Shown here in pieces: positions 1 to 6,752 of a stretch of DNA of 18,591 nucleotides (positions within the stretch are counted from its first letter, which is position 1; each line of letters opens with the position of its first letter). The DNA comes from an uncultured Oscillospiraceae bacterium. GTDB lineage: Bacteria > Bacillota > Clostridia > Oscillospirales > Oscillospiraceae. The notes under the pieces are model-generated. The model had not been told where the DNA came from. It searched no databases and saw nothing but the letters and a program-made list of their open reading frames with translations. Where the stretch lies: contig CAKTNP010000034.1 in assembly GCA_934589155.1 (NCBI GenBank), positions 1 through 18,591 on the forward strand. Reading direction: 5' to 3'. Made by a program: the position numbers and the translations under genes.

Positions 1-612
1 ATTTATGCCCTCGACCGGGATGCTGCCGCCATTGCGGTAGTGGACAGCAACCTGCACCGGGAGCATATTCTGCCCAGTGAAAAGGCGTTTGCGTACAGAA
101 TGAAGCTGGAAGCAATGAGCAGACAAGGACACCGCTCTGACCTAACTTCCGACCAACTTGGTCGGAAGTTGGAAACCGCTGAGATTATTGCACAGCAGTC
201 CGATGACAGCAAATCTCAGGTGCGGCGCTATATCCGCCTGACCTATCTCATCTCAGAGTTCCTTGAAAAGATGGATCAAGGCGAAATCGCCCTGTCCGTA
301 GGTGTGGAGCTTTCGTTTCTTGACGAATCCAGCCAGCGGGAGGTGCTGGAGCAGTGCGCTATCAACGACTGCACCCCGTCCTATTCACAGGCGTGGCGGA
401 TGCACAAAGCCGACCGGGAGGGGACGCTGACCACGGCGGTTATTCAAGCCATTATGTCGGAGGAAAAAGCAAACCAGAAGGCCCGCCTCAAGATTCCGAT
501 GGAGCGTATTCGCAAGTTTTTCCCCCAGAGCTATACCGCATCTCAGATCGAGGATGCCGTGGTGAAGCTCTGTGAGCGGGACTACCGCCGACGAACCGAC
601 CGAGCGCGATAA
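1..612 (+). CDS. ParB/Spo0J-family partition-like protein (5' end outside window)
   Basis: The reading frame is open from base 1, so the gene is cut by the window edge and its start is not visible. The visible 203 residues begin in the last part of a ParB nuclease-like domain (a DRDAAAIAVVDSNLHRE stretch at residues 5-21) and continue into the helix-turn-helix middle domain typical of ParB/KorB proteins (ETAEIIAQQSDDSKSQVRRY, then a helix ending in a GEIALSVGVELSFL segment). ParB proteins bind centromere-like sites and spread on DNA using CTP; copies like this one are common in clostridial integrative and conjugative elements. Its TAA stop (610-612) touches the ribosome site of the next gene, so the two are translated together. 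Together with the recombinase downstream it marks the right part of a mobile element. Family assignment is firm; its role in this element is inferred. Confidence 0.85.
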   Translation: MYALDRDAAAIAVVDSNLHREHILPSEKAFAYRMKLEAMSRQGHRSDLTSDQLGRKLETAEIIAQQSDDSKSQVRRYIRLTYLISEFLEKMDQGEIALSVGVELSFLDESSQREVLEQCAINDCTPSYSQAWRMHKADREGTLTTAVIQAIMSEEKANQKARLKIPMERIRKFFPQSYTASQIEDAVVKLCERDYRRRTDRAR

Positions 613-625
613 GGAGGTGCGGCCT

Positions 626-814
626 ATGGGAGAATATCGCAAGATCGACTACACGCAGGTCGCACTGCCGGAGGAACTGCTTACCTCCTTTGCCAAGGCC
701 ATGCTCCCGGAGCTGCGTAAGTTTTACGCCAGCGACGAGGGCAGGGCCTATTTTGCAAAGTGGCTTCTGAAGCACCCGGAATATGCGGCACATTCGACAC
801 CGGAGAGCGGATGA
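626..814 (+). CDS. Small unknown protein of a mobile element (62 aa)
   Basis: The start at 626 is chosen because AAGGAGGTG (611-619) lies just upstream of it; an in-frame ATG at 572 lies inside the ParB gene and has no such site. The product is a soluble 62-residue protein, mostly predicted helical, with aromatic and charged residues and a FAKWLLKHPEY segment near the end. No cysteine motif, signal peptide or membrane segment is visible. I do not recognise a named family. It sits between the ParB-like gene and the serine recombinase with very short gaps, a place where clostridial mobile elements often carry small accessory proteins. A role in recombination directionality or transfer regulation is possible, but nothing in the sequence shows it. 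Confidence 0.7.
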   Translation: MGEYRKIDYTQVALPEELLTSFAKAMLPELRKFYASDEGRAYFAKWLLKHPEYAAHSTPESG

Positions 815-821
815 CTATAAT
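794..821 (+). promoter_or_regulatory. Putative promoter of the serine recombinase
   Basis: TCGACA (794-799, five of six matches to TTGACA) is 16 bases from a perfect TATAAT (816-821). It overlaps the end of the 62-aa gene and lies 24 bases before the recombinase ATG. It would let the recombinase be expressed separately from the upstream element genes. Seen by pattern only. Confidence 0.45.
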
Positions 822-845
822 AAAAATCGGAGAGGAGGATTCTGT

Positions 846-2360
846 ATGAATGTAGTCATTTACGCCCGCTTTTCCAGCCACAGCCAGACGGAGCAGTCCA
901 TTGAGGGACAGCTCAAGGTGTGCTATGAATATGCGGAGTCGAATCATTATACCGTTGTCGGAGAATATATTGACCGGGCCATCAGCGGCACCACGGACAA
1001 CCGTGCCGAATTTCAGCGGATGATCTCCGACAGCGACAGGCACACCTTTGAGGGCGTTTTGGTATATCAGCTGGACCGTTTTGCCCGCAACCGCTATGAC
1101 AGTGCTATCAACAAGGCGAAGCTGAAAAAGAACGGTGTCCGGGTGCTGTCTGCCAAAGAGAATATTGCGGACGACGCTTCCGGCATCTTGGTGGAGGGCG
1201 TTCTGGAAAGTATGGCGGAATACTACTCCGTGGAGCTTTCTCAGAAGATCCATCGAGGCATGGCCATCAATGCCGAAAAGTGCCTGTCCAACGGCAGCAA
1301 CCCCGGCCTGGGCTTCAAGGTCGATGCCGAGCGGCGGTTCTATGTGGATGAGGAGGAAGCCGCCATTGTCCGTGAGATTTATGAGCGCTACGCCAGCGGC
1401 GAGACGAAAGCGGAGATCATCCGGGATCTGAAACGGCGCAGGGTCAAGACCTCCCTCGGCAAGGAATTTAGTCCCAACAGTCTCAGTCACCTGCTCAGCA
1501 ACAAGCGTTATATCGGCGTCTATCTTTACAAAGGAAAGGAAACACCCGGCGGAATGCCTCGCATTTTGGACGATGACTTGTTTTACCGGGTGCAATCGAT
1601 GATGAACAAAAACAAAAATGCGCCGGCTCGAACTCACGGCGAGGGCGAATACCTGCTGACCACAAAGCTGTTCTGCGGGCACTGCAAGGAAATGATGGTG
1701 GGCTACGGCGGCACCAGCAAGACCGGCAGGCAATATCACTACTATATGTGCAAAAATGCCCGCAGGAAAAAGTGTGGCAAGAAGATCGTCAGCAAGTCCT
1801 ATATCGAGGACCGTGTGGTCAACGAGTGTTTGAAAATGCTGACCGAGGAGAAAATCCGCTTCATTGCCAAGAAGGTGGCTGAGGAGTGCGCCAAAAGCCC
1901 GGATAACCTTACCGCCAAGGCGCTGAAAAAGGCGATCCGAGAGGCGGATACGGCCATTGAAAATCTCTGGAAAGCCATTGAGCAGGGGCAGTCCGTGGAG
2001 ATGCTGACGGATCGACTCAACAAGCGCATGGCGGAAAAAGCGGAGCTGGAGGCGCAGCTCGCTGTCGAGGAAAACAAGAAGATAACGCTGACCGAGGCAC
2101 AGATTTTGGCCTTTCTGGACTATGTCTGCGAGATGCCCGCCGACGATGTGAATAAGCGCCGAGCCATCATCAATATCTTTGTTCATTCCATCTACCTGCA
2201 TGACGACCACTTTACCCTCATCATCAACGCCAGCAAGAAGCCGTTGAGCATTGACAATATCCCGCTGGATGATATAGAAACGGCATTTGAAGGCGAAACC
2301 GGAGCTTCGGAGGGGTGTTCATCCTTGAGCACCCCTGCTCCACCACACCGCCGCGGATGA
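846..2360 (+). CDS. Large serine recombinase / site-specific integrase
   Basis: This 504-residue enzyme cuts and rejoins DNA at attachment sites and probably integrates and excises the element it sits in. The start at 846 follows GAGAGGAGG (830-838). Residues 1-145 are the resolvase catalytic domain: YARFSS (6-11) with nucleophile S10, and the LDRFARNRYD segment (77-86) with the catalytic arginines. Residues about 155-255 form the recombinase domain (GLGFKVD, YIGVYLYKG). A zinc ribbon follows with C277, C280, C302 and C310, then a charged coiled coil at about 360-412, as in Tn4451 TnpX-like and ICE integrases. Length fits the family. Being the last gene of the element it is expected to lie next to an attachment site. 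The last 25 residues (Ser/Pro-rich, ending HRRG) are encoded by inverted repeats and may not be conserved. No damage is visible, so it is likely active. Confidence 0.95.
   Translation: MNVVIYARFSSHSQTEQSIEGQLKVCYEYAESNHYTVVGEYIDRAISGTTDNRAEFQRMISDSDRHTFEGVLVYQLDRFARNRYDSAINKAKLKKNGVRVLSAKENIADDASGILVEGVLESMAEYYSVELSQKIHRGMAINAEKCLSNGSNPGLGFKVDAERRFYVDEEEAAIVREIYERYASGETKAEIIRDLKRRRVKTSLGKEFSPNSLSHLLSNKRYIGVYLYKGKETPGGMPRILDDDLFYRVQSMMNKNKNAPARTHGEGEYLLTTKLFCGHCKEMMVGYGGTSKTGRQYHYYMCKNARRKKCGKKIVSKSYIEDRVVNECLKMLTEEKIRFIAKKVAEECAKSPDNLTAKALKKAIREADTAIENLWKAIEQGQSVEMLTDRLNKRMAEKAELEAQLAVEENKKITLTEAQILAFLDYVCEMPADDVNKRRAIINIFVHSIYLHDDHFTLIINASKKPLSIDNIPLDDIETAFEGETGASEGCSSLSTPAPPHRRG
2311..2336 (+). 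repeat. Inverted repeat in the 3' end of the recombinase gene
   Basis: AGGGGTGTTCA (2311-2321) and TGAGCACCCCT (2326-2336) pair over 11 bases, with one G-T pair, around a 4-base loop TCCT. It lies inside the coding region just before the terminator hairpin. Outer GAGC/GCTC bases can extend it. It may be an mRNA 3' structure or part of an attachment site; the sequence cannot tell which. Confidence 0.6.
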
Positions 2361-2380
2361 AAGGTCATCCGCGGCGGTTT
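2346..2380 (+). terminator. Intrinsic terminator of the mobile element's right end
   Basis: A 13-bp perfect stem (2346-2358 with 2363-2375) with a 4-base loop AAGG is followed by TTTTT (2376-2380). The recombinase stop codon TGA (2358-2360) begins at the last base of the 5' arm and runs into the loop, so the gene ends inside its own terminator. Confidence 0.9.
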
Positions 2381-2458
2381 TTGCGCCTTTTGCGGCTCCT
2401 GTGCCGGGGCGCTGTCCTTTGAGAAAAGGCAAAAGCCGAAAAAGAACAATATTTCTTA

Positions 2459-2487
2459 TTGACAAATAAACGAGGCCGGTATATGCT
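2459..2487 (+). promoter_or_regulatory. Sigma-A type promoter and leader of the broken membrane-protein gene
   Basis: TTGACA (2459-2464), a 17-base spacer and TATGCT (2482-2487). The stretch 2488-2651 that follows has no convincing gene; a 28-codon basic open frame at 2537-2623, with GGAAGGA 8 bases before its ATG, is the only candidate and I do not call it. The start of the next real gene is at 2652. Confidence 0.7.
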
Positions 2488-2651
2488 GAAGGGGATGACA
2501 GAGGCAATGCGGGGGCGGACCGGAAGGAATGGATCCATGCTGCCGAGGCCACGGAGCCGAACGGGACTATGGAAACAATGGCGGCCGCAGAAACAAGCGG
2601 GGAGTAAAGTCTGGGCAGGATGAGACGATAAGAAAGCCATGGGGGTTGACG

Positions 2652-3133
2652 ATGAAGAAACGCTTGATCTGGGTTATTGCAATTGCGGCAGTTCTGATTT
2701 GTGCCGGGCTGATGGGGATAAAAATCTGCCGGGATCTGGACAACCCAATCCGGAGCAAGATAGCAGCCATTGACTCGGCGGAGATTATCGGCTGCTACAT
2801 TGGGTGGCCCACGCTGGAGGAGATCATTTTTCATACACGGAGACAGACCCCGAGATCGTCCGGGAAATCTATGAGGCTATGGCGCATATGAAGTTCCGGG
2901 AAATGGAATACAGCATCCCGTTTGACGGCCCTGTCTATTATGTCATTGCGCTCCGGCCAAAAGAAGGAAAGGGGTATACGATTTTCTCTTACGCTATGGG
3001 AACGGTGATCGCGCCGGGGGATGTTGAATATATGGCGGAGATCACCAATCTGGATGAACTGGAAGAAAAGTATCACTGGAGGACGAATCTGAAAAATCTG
3101 ATCCTGGCCGCGGAGGCGGCTCGGGAGGCTTAG
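2652..3133 (+). pseudogene. Membrane-anchored protein of unknown function, broken by a -1 frameshift
   Basis: The first part (from ATG 2652) gives MKKRLIW, a hydrophobic segment at residues 5-24, and then a soluble region reaching GWPTLEEIIF. The frame then runs into noise. From about 2831 a second frame continues with a convincing coding pattern (SYTETDPEIVREIYEAM...) to the stop at 3133. The two join seamlessly if the T5 run at 2827-2831 had six T's, giving a 160-residue protein. The N-terminus is a single membrane anchor or uncleaved signal; a true lipobox is not present. The C-terminal part has alternating strand-like segments (PVYYVIAL, GYTIFSYAMG) and an acidic helix. I do not recognise the family. 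It may be a decayed gene next to the mobile element, a phase-variable gene or a sequencing error; the short T run makes slippage plausible. Confidence 0.6.
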
Positions 3134-3178
3134 AGATACAGAAGGACAGCGGGCCGAGTTTTCAGGGAGGGCAGACAG

Positions 3179-3472
3179 ATGGACGAATTTTATGATCGGG
3201 TGAACGAGCTGGTGGTGGATCTATTGGTTCCGGCACGCATAACAAAGGTCTTGAACAGGGAAGCCTATGAGAAGCTCTGCGTGGTATTGCAGGAGATCGA
3301 TGATGCAGTGAAGGGAAAGGAGAATATCCCCAGAAAGCTTGCGGGGCTGCTGTTTTTCCTATATTGTTTCCTGTAGGATCAAATCAAGGGAAAAAGTTAT
3401 ACGGATGAATTGTTTCGGGCGGTCGGGACAATGGAAGGCTATTTGTGCAGGATCCTTGACGCACCATTTTAG
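3179..3472 (+). pseudogene. Small unknown gene interrupted by an in-frame TAG
   Basis: The ATG at 3179 follows GGGAGG (3165-3170). The frame runs 65 codons to TAG (3374-3376), but the same frame then continues 31 more sense codons with coding character (DQIKGKSYTDELFRAVGTME...) to a second TAG at 3470-3472. Read through, it would be a 97-residue helical, soluble protein ending YLCRILDAPF. The simplest reading is one nonsense mutation, for example GAG to TAG, in a once intact gene; the 65-residue form ends in a hydrophobic LLFFLYCFL and would be unstable. The family is not recognised. It follows the frameshifted gene by 45 bases and probably shared its promoter, so both members of this small operon appear damaged. 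Confidence 0.55.
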
Positions 3473-3552
3473 AAAGACGTGTTAAAATGCGGCGGTTTTC
3501 GGGTTCAGCGCAAGAGGGATACAAAGCGCCGAGGCGGGGGCGTAAGCTGCCG

Positions 3553-3580
3553 TTGACAAGCACGAAATTTATGATACAAT
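3553..3580 (+). promoter_or_regulatory. Sigma-A type promoter of the lipoprotein gene
   Basis: TTGACA (3553-3558), a 16-base spacer and TACAAT (3575-3580). The stretch between the broken gene ending at 3472 and the lipoprotein start at 3667 holds only this promoter and a leader rich in GGACAG-like short repeats (about 3626-3652). Confidence 0.8.
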
Positions 3581-3666
3581 AAAATTGCCATTACAAATAT
3601 AAAAAAGCGGGGCGGGAGGATACAAAGGACAGACTGGACAGAACGGACAGGACGGGAGGCGGAGAG

Positions 3667-4833
3667 ATGAAAAAGGCGGCAAGAAGGCTATGGACAGCGG
3701 CGGCGAGAGGGCTCCGGCTGACGGGAGCGTTCCGGCTGACAGGAGCGTTCCGGCTGACAGGAGCGTTCCGGCTGGCGGGGGTGCGCTTGCCGGCGGGGGT
3801 GCTTCTGCTGAGCCTGCTCCTGCTGGCCGGGTGCCAGGCGGCACAGGTCGGAGAGACCGGAGCGGATACCACCGGGGCCCCCACGGGGCAGACGGCGGAA
3901 ACCGTGGAAACCGAGGGGAGGTTGGCCGCCGCGGAGGCAACTGCCACAGAGACAACTGTCACGGAGACGACGGAGACGGAGGCGGCGGAACCGTCCCTGC
4001 CCTGGGAGCTGCCGGAGCAAAGCCCGGACCCATCCTATACGGACTATTTTGCCGAGGAGCGGATCTATGATCCGGAGAAGGATCTGCACATTGGAAACGG
4101 CATGAATCTCATCGCCGACTCGTCGGATCCCTGGTACTGGACCGGGGTCTATACGCTGGAGCAGGACAAGGAGAGCCTGCGGGTGGTCCCCTACAAGATC
4201 TTCCAGGAAACCTGGGTGGTGGGGCCTGCCGAGAACTACCGGGACTGCGTTTGGGCGGTGGCTATGCCGGACCGGGCCTATGGATTCCGGGGAGGCCGGG
4301 AGGTGGTCTCTGTGGACTATCTGTTCGGGGAGATCACAACGCTGTACCGGGACGAGACCGGAGCCCTTTCGGAGCTGGTCCAGTGGGAGAATCCCATCAG
4401 CACCGGGCGAATGATCTTGGCAGATGGCCGGGTTTTGTACTTTCTGGCGGGCTGCGGGGATGCCGCCGGTATCTATCGACTCTATCTGCCGGAGGGCCAG
4501 CTGGACCTTGTATATGGCGGGATCCCGCTGGACAAAGGACCCAGGCTGGTGCCGCTGCTGTTTCCCTCCAACCGGAAAGTAGGGTGGAGCGAGAAGAGTC
4601 CCCAATATGCCGCGCTGATGGAGGAGCTGAACACCCCGGATTCCCCGTATCTGGAGGAATACTATGCCAAACTGCCCCTCGGACAGGAGGCGGATCGGGT
4701 CGCAATTTATGAGATCCTGGACGGGGCCATCCGCTTGTACTATGGATTGGAGGCATTCCAATTATATCAATATGACGTGGAGACGGAGACGGTCTCTGGG
4801 GTGGAGCCCGAAGCCATAAGCCCGAAGGGCTGA
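3667..4833 (+). CDS. Lipoprotein of unknown function with repeat-extended signal peptide
   Basis: The start at 3667 is supported by GGGAGG (3654-3659). The 388-residue product begins with a basic stretch and three copies of the six-residue unit RLTGAF (residues 17-34), then a hydrophobic core and lipobox LAGC with C56 as the lipid-modified cysteine. The signal peptide is therefore about twice the usual length. A Thr/Glu/Ala-rich linker (about 60-115) leads to a soluble extracytoplasmic domain with Trp/Tyr-rich strand segments (DPWYWTGVYTL, AGIYRLYLPEG, LDLVYGGIPL) suggesting a beta-rich, propeller-like fold. No catalytic motif is visible and I do not recognise a named family. It is a single-gene unit with its own promoter and a terminator shared with the convergent anti-sigma gene. 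A role as a surface-exposed binding or sensing protein is only a guess. Confidence 0.85.
   Translation: MKKAARRLWTAAARGLRLTGAFRLTGAFRLTGAFRLAGVRLPAGVLLLSLLLLAGCQAAQVGETGADTTGAPTGQTAETVETEGRLAAAEATATETTVTETTETEAAEPSLPWELPEQSPDPSYTDYFAEERIYDPEKDLHIGNGMNLIADSSDPWYWTGVYTLEQDKESLRVVPYKIFQETWVVGPAENYRDCVWAVAMPDRAYGFRGGREVVSVDYLFGEITTLYRDETGALSELVQWENPISTGRMILADGRVLYFLAGCGDAAGIYRLYLPEGQLDLVYGGIPLDKGPRLVPLLFPSNRKVGWSEKSPQYAALMEELNTPDSPYLEEYYAKLPLGQEADRVAIYEILDGAIRLYYGLEAFQLYQYDVETETVSGVEPEAISPKG
3715..3768 (+). repeat. Three tandem 18-bp units in the signal peptide region
   Basis: Units at 3715-3732, 3733-3750 and 3751-3768 read CGGCTGACRGGAGCGTTC; units 2 and 3 are identical and unit 1 differs by one base. 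A partial fourth unit starts at 3769. Each unit encodes RLTGAF, so copy-number change keeps the reading frame. Confidence 0.95.
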
Positions 4834-4884
4834 CGGGCCCGGAATCGGAACAGAGGATCCTGCGCTGCGCCCTTTGGGCGGAAA

Positions 4885-4926
4885 GCCCCCTATGCGGACA
4901 GGTTCATCCGCATAGGGGGCGCTTTT
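4885..4926. terminator. Bidirectional terminator between convergent genes
   Basis: GCCCCCTATGCGGA (4885-4898) pairs perfectly with TCCGCATAGGGGGC (4907-4920), a 14-bp stem with an 8-base loop. GCTTTTCT follows on the plus strand and TTTCCG on the minus strand. It separates the lipoprotein gene from the convergent anti-sigma gene. Confidence 0.85.
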
Positions 4927-4939
4927 CTAGGGAGCTGGG

Positions 4940-5611
4940 TCACTGCCCGGCGGGGGCCAGGCTCCGGACCATGGCGAGAAGCTCCTCACAGGAGACGCCG
5001 GAGGTGCTGGAAAGCTCGAAGGCATAGCCGTGGTCCAGCCAGAGGGCCACGCAGACCCCGTCGCCCTCATACAGCTTCACTTCCAGGTCCCCTACCGTTT
5101 CCGTGCGGACGGTCCCGTGCTCCGCGTCGATGGAGAAAAGGGCGCTGCCGGTGACGGACTGGACATACTTGAGCATATCGCCCCGGGAATTTTCCCACAG
5201 GGTCACGACGGCGGCGTCGGTGCTGTCGGACTGCACCAGAGTGAAGCCATCGGGCACGTAGGCCGGGGCGTATTGCCGGGCGATATGATCCGTAACGTCG
5301 CCGGTAAAGGTGTAATCCGTGCTGATCCCCAGGACCTTCTCCACGAAACGGACCACGGGCTCCCGGAGGGAGTCCACGGACAGGGCCGCCGTGGACAGGG
5401 TCAGCAGGACGATGAGGACGGCGGCCGCCCGCTTTGCCGAGGTGTTGACCAGGCGCCAGGCGGCAGAGCGCTCCTTCCGGACCAGCCGGTCCATCTTTTT
5501 CTCAAATTGGGGGGAGAAGCTGTGGGCAATCCCGTCGTCATCCCGGGGAATGTCCCGGAATTCCGCCGAGGCCGCCTCCCGAAGGGCCTGCTTGAATTCA
5601 GCTGTGGTCAT
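4940..5611 (-). CDS. Membrane-anchored anti-sigma factor-like protein, DUF4367
   Basis: Residues about 1-55 are a cytoplasmic charged region (FEKKMDRLVRKERS), followed by one membrane helix (about 60-80, RAAAVLIVLLTLSTAALSV) and an outside domain matching the DUF4367 pattern: YAPAYVPDGF, a strand-rich middle with VTLWEN and MLKYVQS, and an ending HGYAFELSS...EELLAMVRSL. Such proteins are typically encoded directly after an ECF sigma factor, hold it at the membrane and release it on an envelope signal. Here the gene overlaps the sigma gene by 14 bases (5598-5611), so the pair is made in linked amounts. I chose the ATG at 5611: GGAGAGG lies 12 bases upstream, while in-frame starts further up lie on or before that site. 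No N-terminal HHxxxCxxC zinc motif is present. Function as anti-sigma is inferred from topology and context. Confidence 0.8.
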   Translation of the reverse strand: MTTAEFKQALREAASAEFRDIPRDDDGIAHSFSPQFEKKMDRLVRKERSAAWRLVNTSAKRAAAVLIVLLTLSTAALSVDSLREPVVRFVEKVLGISTDYTFTGDVTDHIARQYAPAYVPDGFTLVQSDSTDAAVVTLWENSRGDMLKYVQSVTGSALFSIDAEHGTVRTETVGDLEVKLYEGDGVCVALWLDHGYAFELSSTSGVSCEELLAMVRSLAPAGQ

Positions 5612-6179
5612 GGATGATCGCATCCTCTCCAAAGTTCAGATTTGCCAGGAGCAGCTTTTTGCCCCGGATCAGCCGCTTTTTCACGGCGGAAACGGTGAGT
5701 CCCAGCAGCTCCGCAATTTCCGGGGCCTTTATATCCAGCACGAAGCGGTCGTGCAGCACGTCCCGGTAGATGGGGTCCAGGGCCTCAATGGCCGCCAGGA
5801 CGGGGACTTCCTGGGCCCGGCGGGTGATCCGGCCCAGAAAGTCCCCGTCCTTGAGGTCGGGAATGGCTTTCAGCTCCGGGGCCGCCTCCAGGGAGACCTC
5901 CCGGCGGCCCATGCGCTTCTGCTCGTTCAGGGCGGTGTTCTTGACGGCCTTCAGCAGATAATTCCGGATGTCCTCCGGATCCTCCAGGGCGGACAGAAGA
6001 TCCATGTGCCGGGCGGCGATCCGGAGAAAGACGGCGTGGACGGCGTCCTCCGCGTCGGCCTCGTTATGGAGAATGGCCAGGGCCTGGCAGAACATGGCCT
6101 GGCGATGGGCACGATAGACCTGTTCAAATTTTCTGCGCTGGGCTTCATCCGAGATGACGCCGAGATAAAAGGACAGCAT
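5598..6179 (-). CDS. ECF-type RNA polymerase sigma factor
   Basis: This 193-residue protein has the two-domain architecture of extracytoplasmic-function sigma factors. Region 2 is at about residues 12-90 (FEQVYRAHRQAMFCQALAIL, then EADAEDAVHAVFLRI, the typical core-binding and -10 segment), and region 4 is at about 130-178 with an HTH (APEIAELLGLTVSAVKKRLI) for -35 recognition. Region 1 and region 3 are absent, as expected. The ribosome site is GGAG shortly before the ATG at 6179. It is the first gene of a two-gene operon with the DUF4367 anti-sigma protein. Its promoter has a TGAAAC element (see that entry), which would fit self-activation. Which envelope stress it serves is not visible; the divergent Imm40-like gene could be a target, but that is speculation. 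Confidence 0.92.
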   Translation of the reverse strand: MLSFYLGVISDEAQRRKFEQVYRAHRQAMFCQALAILHNEADAEDAVHAVFLRIAARHMDLLSALEDPEDIRNYLLKAVKNTALNEQKRMGRREVSLEAAPELKAIPDLKDGDFLGRITRRAQEVPVLAAIEALDPIYRDVLHDRFVLDIKAPEIAELLGLTVSAVKKRLIRGKKLLLANLNFGEDAIIHDHS

Positions 6180-6256
6180 GGCGGCTCCGATCCGCTCCTA
6201 TTATTACAACAACTGAGGAAGGAAATAGGAGACAAATTTTGAAATTTCACAAAATT

Positions 6257-6285
6257 ATTATATAAAAATTCCAAAACGGTTTCAG
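6257..6285 (-). promoter_or_regulatory. Promoter of the sigma/anti-sigma operon
   Basis: On the minus strand CTGAAA (6280-6285) is 17 bases from TATAAT (6257-6262). The same -35 area reads TGAAAC, the element recognised by several Firmicute ECF sigma factors such as sigma-W, so it could be a dual or self-activated promoter. A leader of about 70 A/T-rich bases precedes the ATG. Confidence 0.6.
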
Positions 6286-6312
6286 TGCCTTTGACTCCCT
6301 TCGGCATAAAAT

Positions 6313-6341
6313 TTGCGCCGGAAGGGGAAATCCGGTATAAT
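6313..6341 (+). promoter_or_regulatory. Promoter of the Imm40-like gene
   Basis: TATAAT (6336-6341) is perfect; TTGCGC (6313-6318) 17 bases upstream is a weak -35. It is divergent from the sigma-factor promoter, with about 28 bases between the two -35 elements. Confidence 0.55.
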
Positions 6342-6397
6342 GAGAAAAACGGGGCCGGAGGAAAGCGGGTAGGGCCCGGAAACGGAGGGGCGGGACC

Positions 6398-6736
6398 ATG
6401 AGACAGGCGGAGATCCCCGAGACCCTGGGCGGCATCGAAATCCCTATGGGGGAGCGGGCCTGGGACCGAAACGAGATCCGGCAGGTGCTGGCGTTTGGAA
6501 TGAAACAGGGGTACATCCTCCTGGGCGGGGAGGTGCTGACGGAGGTGCTGGACGATTCCGGGGACAGCTGGCACTATGACCCGGAGTGGGACGGAGATTT
6601 CCTGCGGTTCTCTTCGGAAAACTCCCGGAAAAGCATAGAGAAGGCCCAGGAATACATAGCCCGTTATCCGGACCCGAAGGCGTTTTTCACCCTCACATGG
6701 GTGGACGCGCTGACGGGGTTCCTGATGGCACGGTGA
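6398..6736 (+). CDS. Imm40-like immunity protein, orphan
   Basis: The 112-residue product starts at 6398 after GGAGGGGCGGG. The middle carries a YILLGGEVL segment, then a Trp/Asp-rich stretch (SWHYDPEWDGD), a helix SRKSIEKAQEYIARYP and an ending strand FFTLTWVD. This order (a GILGGDV-like strand, an aromatic-acidic loop, then a KxxEYI helix) is what I remember of the Imm40 immunity family, which protects bacteria from polymorphic toxins delivered by neighbours. The match is from memory and not tested. No signal peptide or membrane segment is seen, so it acts in the cytoplasm. No toxin gene is adjacent, so it may be a lone immunity gene kept against foreign toxins. Otherwise it should be treated as an unknown small acidic protein. 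Confidence 0.65.
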   Translation: MRQAEIPETLGGIEIPMGERAWDRNEIRQVLAFGMKQGYILLGGEVLTEVLDDSGDSWHYDPEWDGDFLRFSSENSRKSIEKAQEYIARYPDPKAFFTLTWVDALTGFLMAR

Positions 6737-6752
6737 GACAGGAGGGGCGGCA

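Noticed and set aside
783..785. Upstream ATG as the recombinase start
   Set aside because: It overlaps the preceding gene and promoter and adds residues before the YARFSS motif that the family lacks; ATG 846 has the AGAGGAGG site.
681..2210. 509-codon open frame opposite the recombinase
   Set aside because: No start signal and no domain; the recombinase on the plus strand has full motifs.
2537..2623. 28-codon basic frame in the leader of the broken gene
   Set aside because: Has a fair ribosome site but no hydrophobic or family pattern; Arg-rich composition is expected from this GC-rich stretch.
3456..3488. Promoter-like pair TTGACG and TAAAAT
   Set aside because: Spacing of 21 bases is too long for a sigma-A promoter, and the TTGACA pair at 3553 is better placed.
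3781..3783. GTG as an alternative start of the lipoprotein, after the repeats
   Set aside because: It would give a normal-length signal peptide, but it has no ribosome site, while ATG 3667 has GGGAGG at proper distance.
3688..4761. 357-codon frame opposite the lipoprotein
   Set aside because: Its repeats are the antisense of the 18-bp units and the sequence is Arg/Pro/Gly-rich; no ribosome site or domain.
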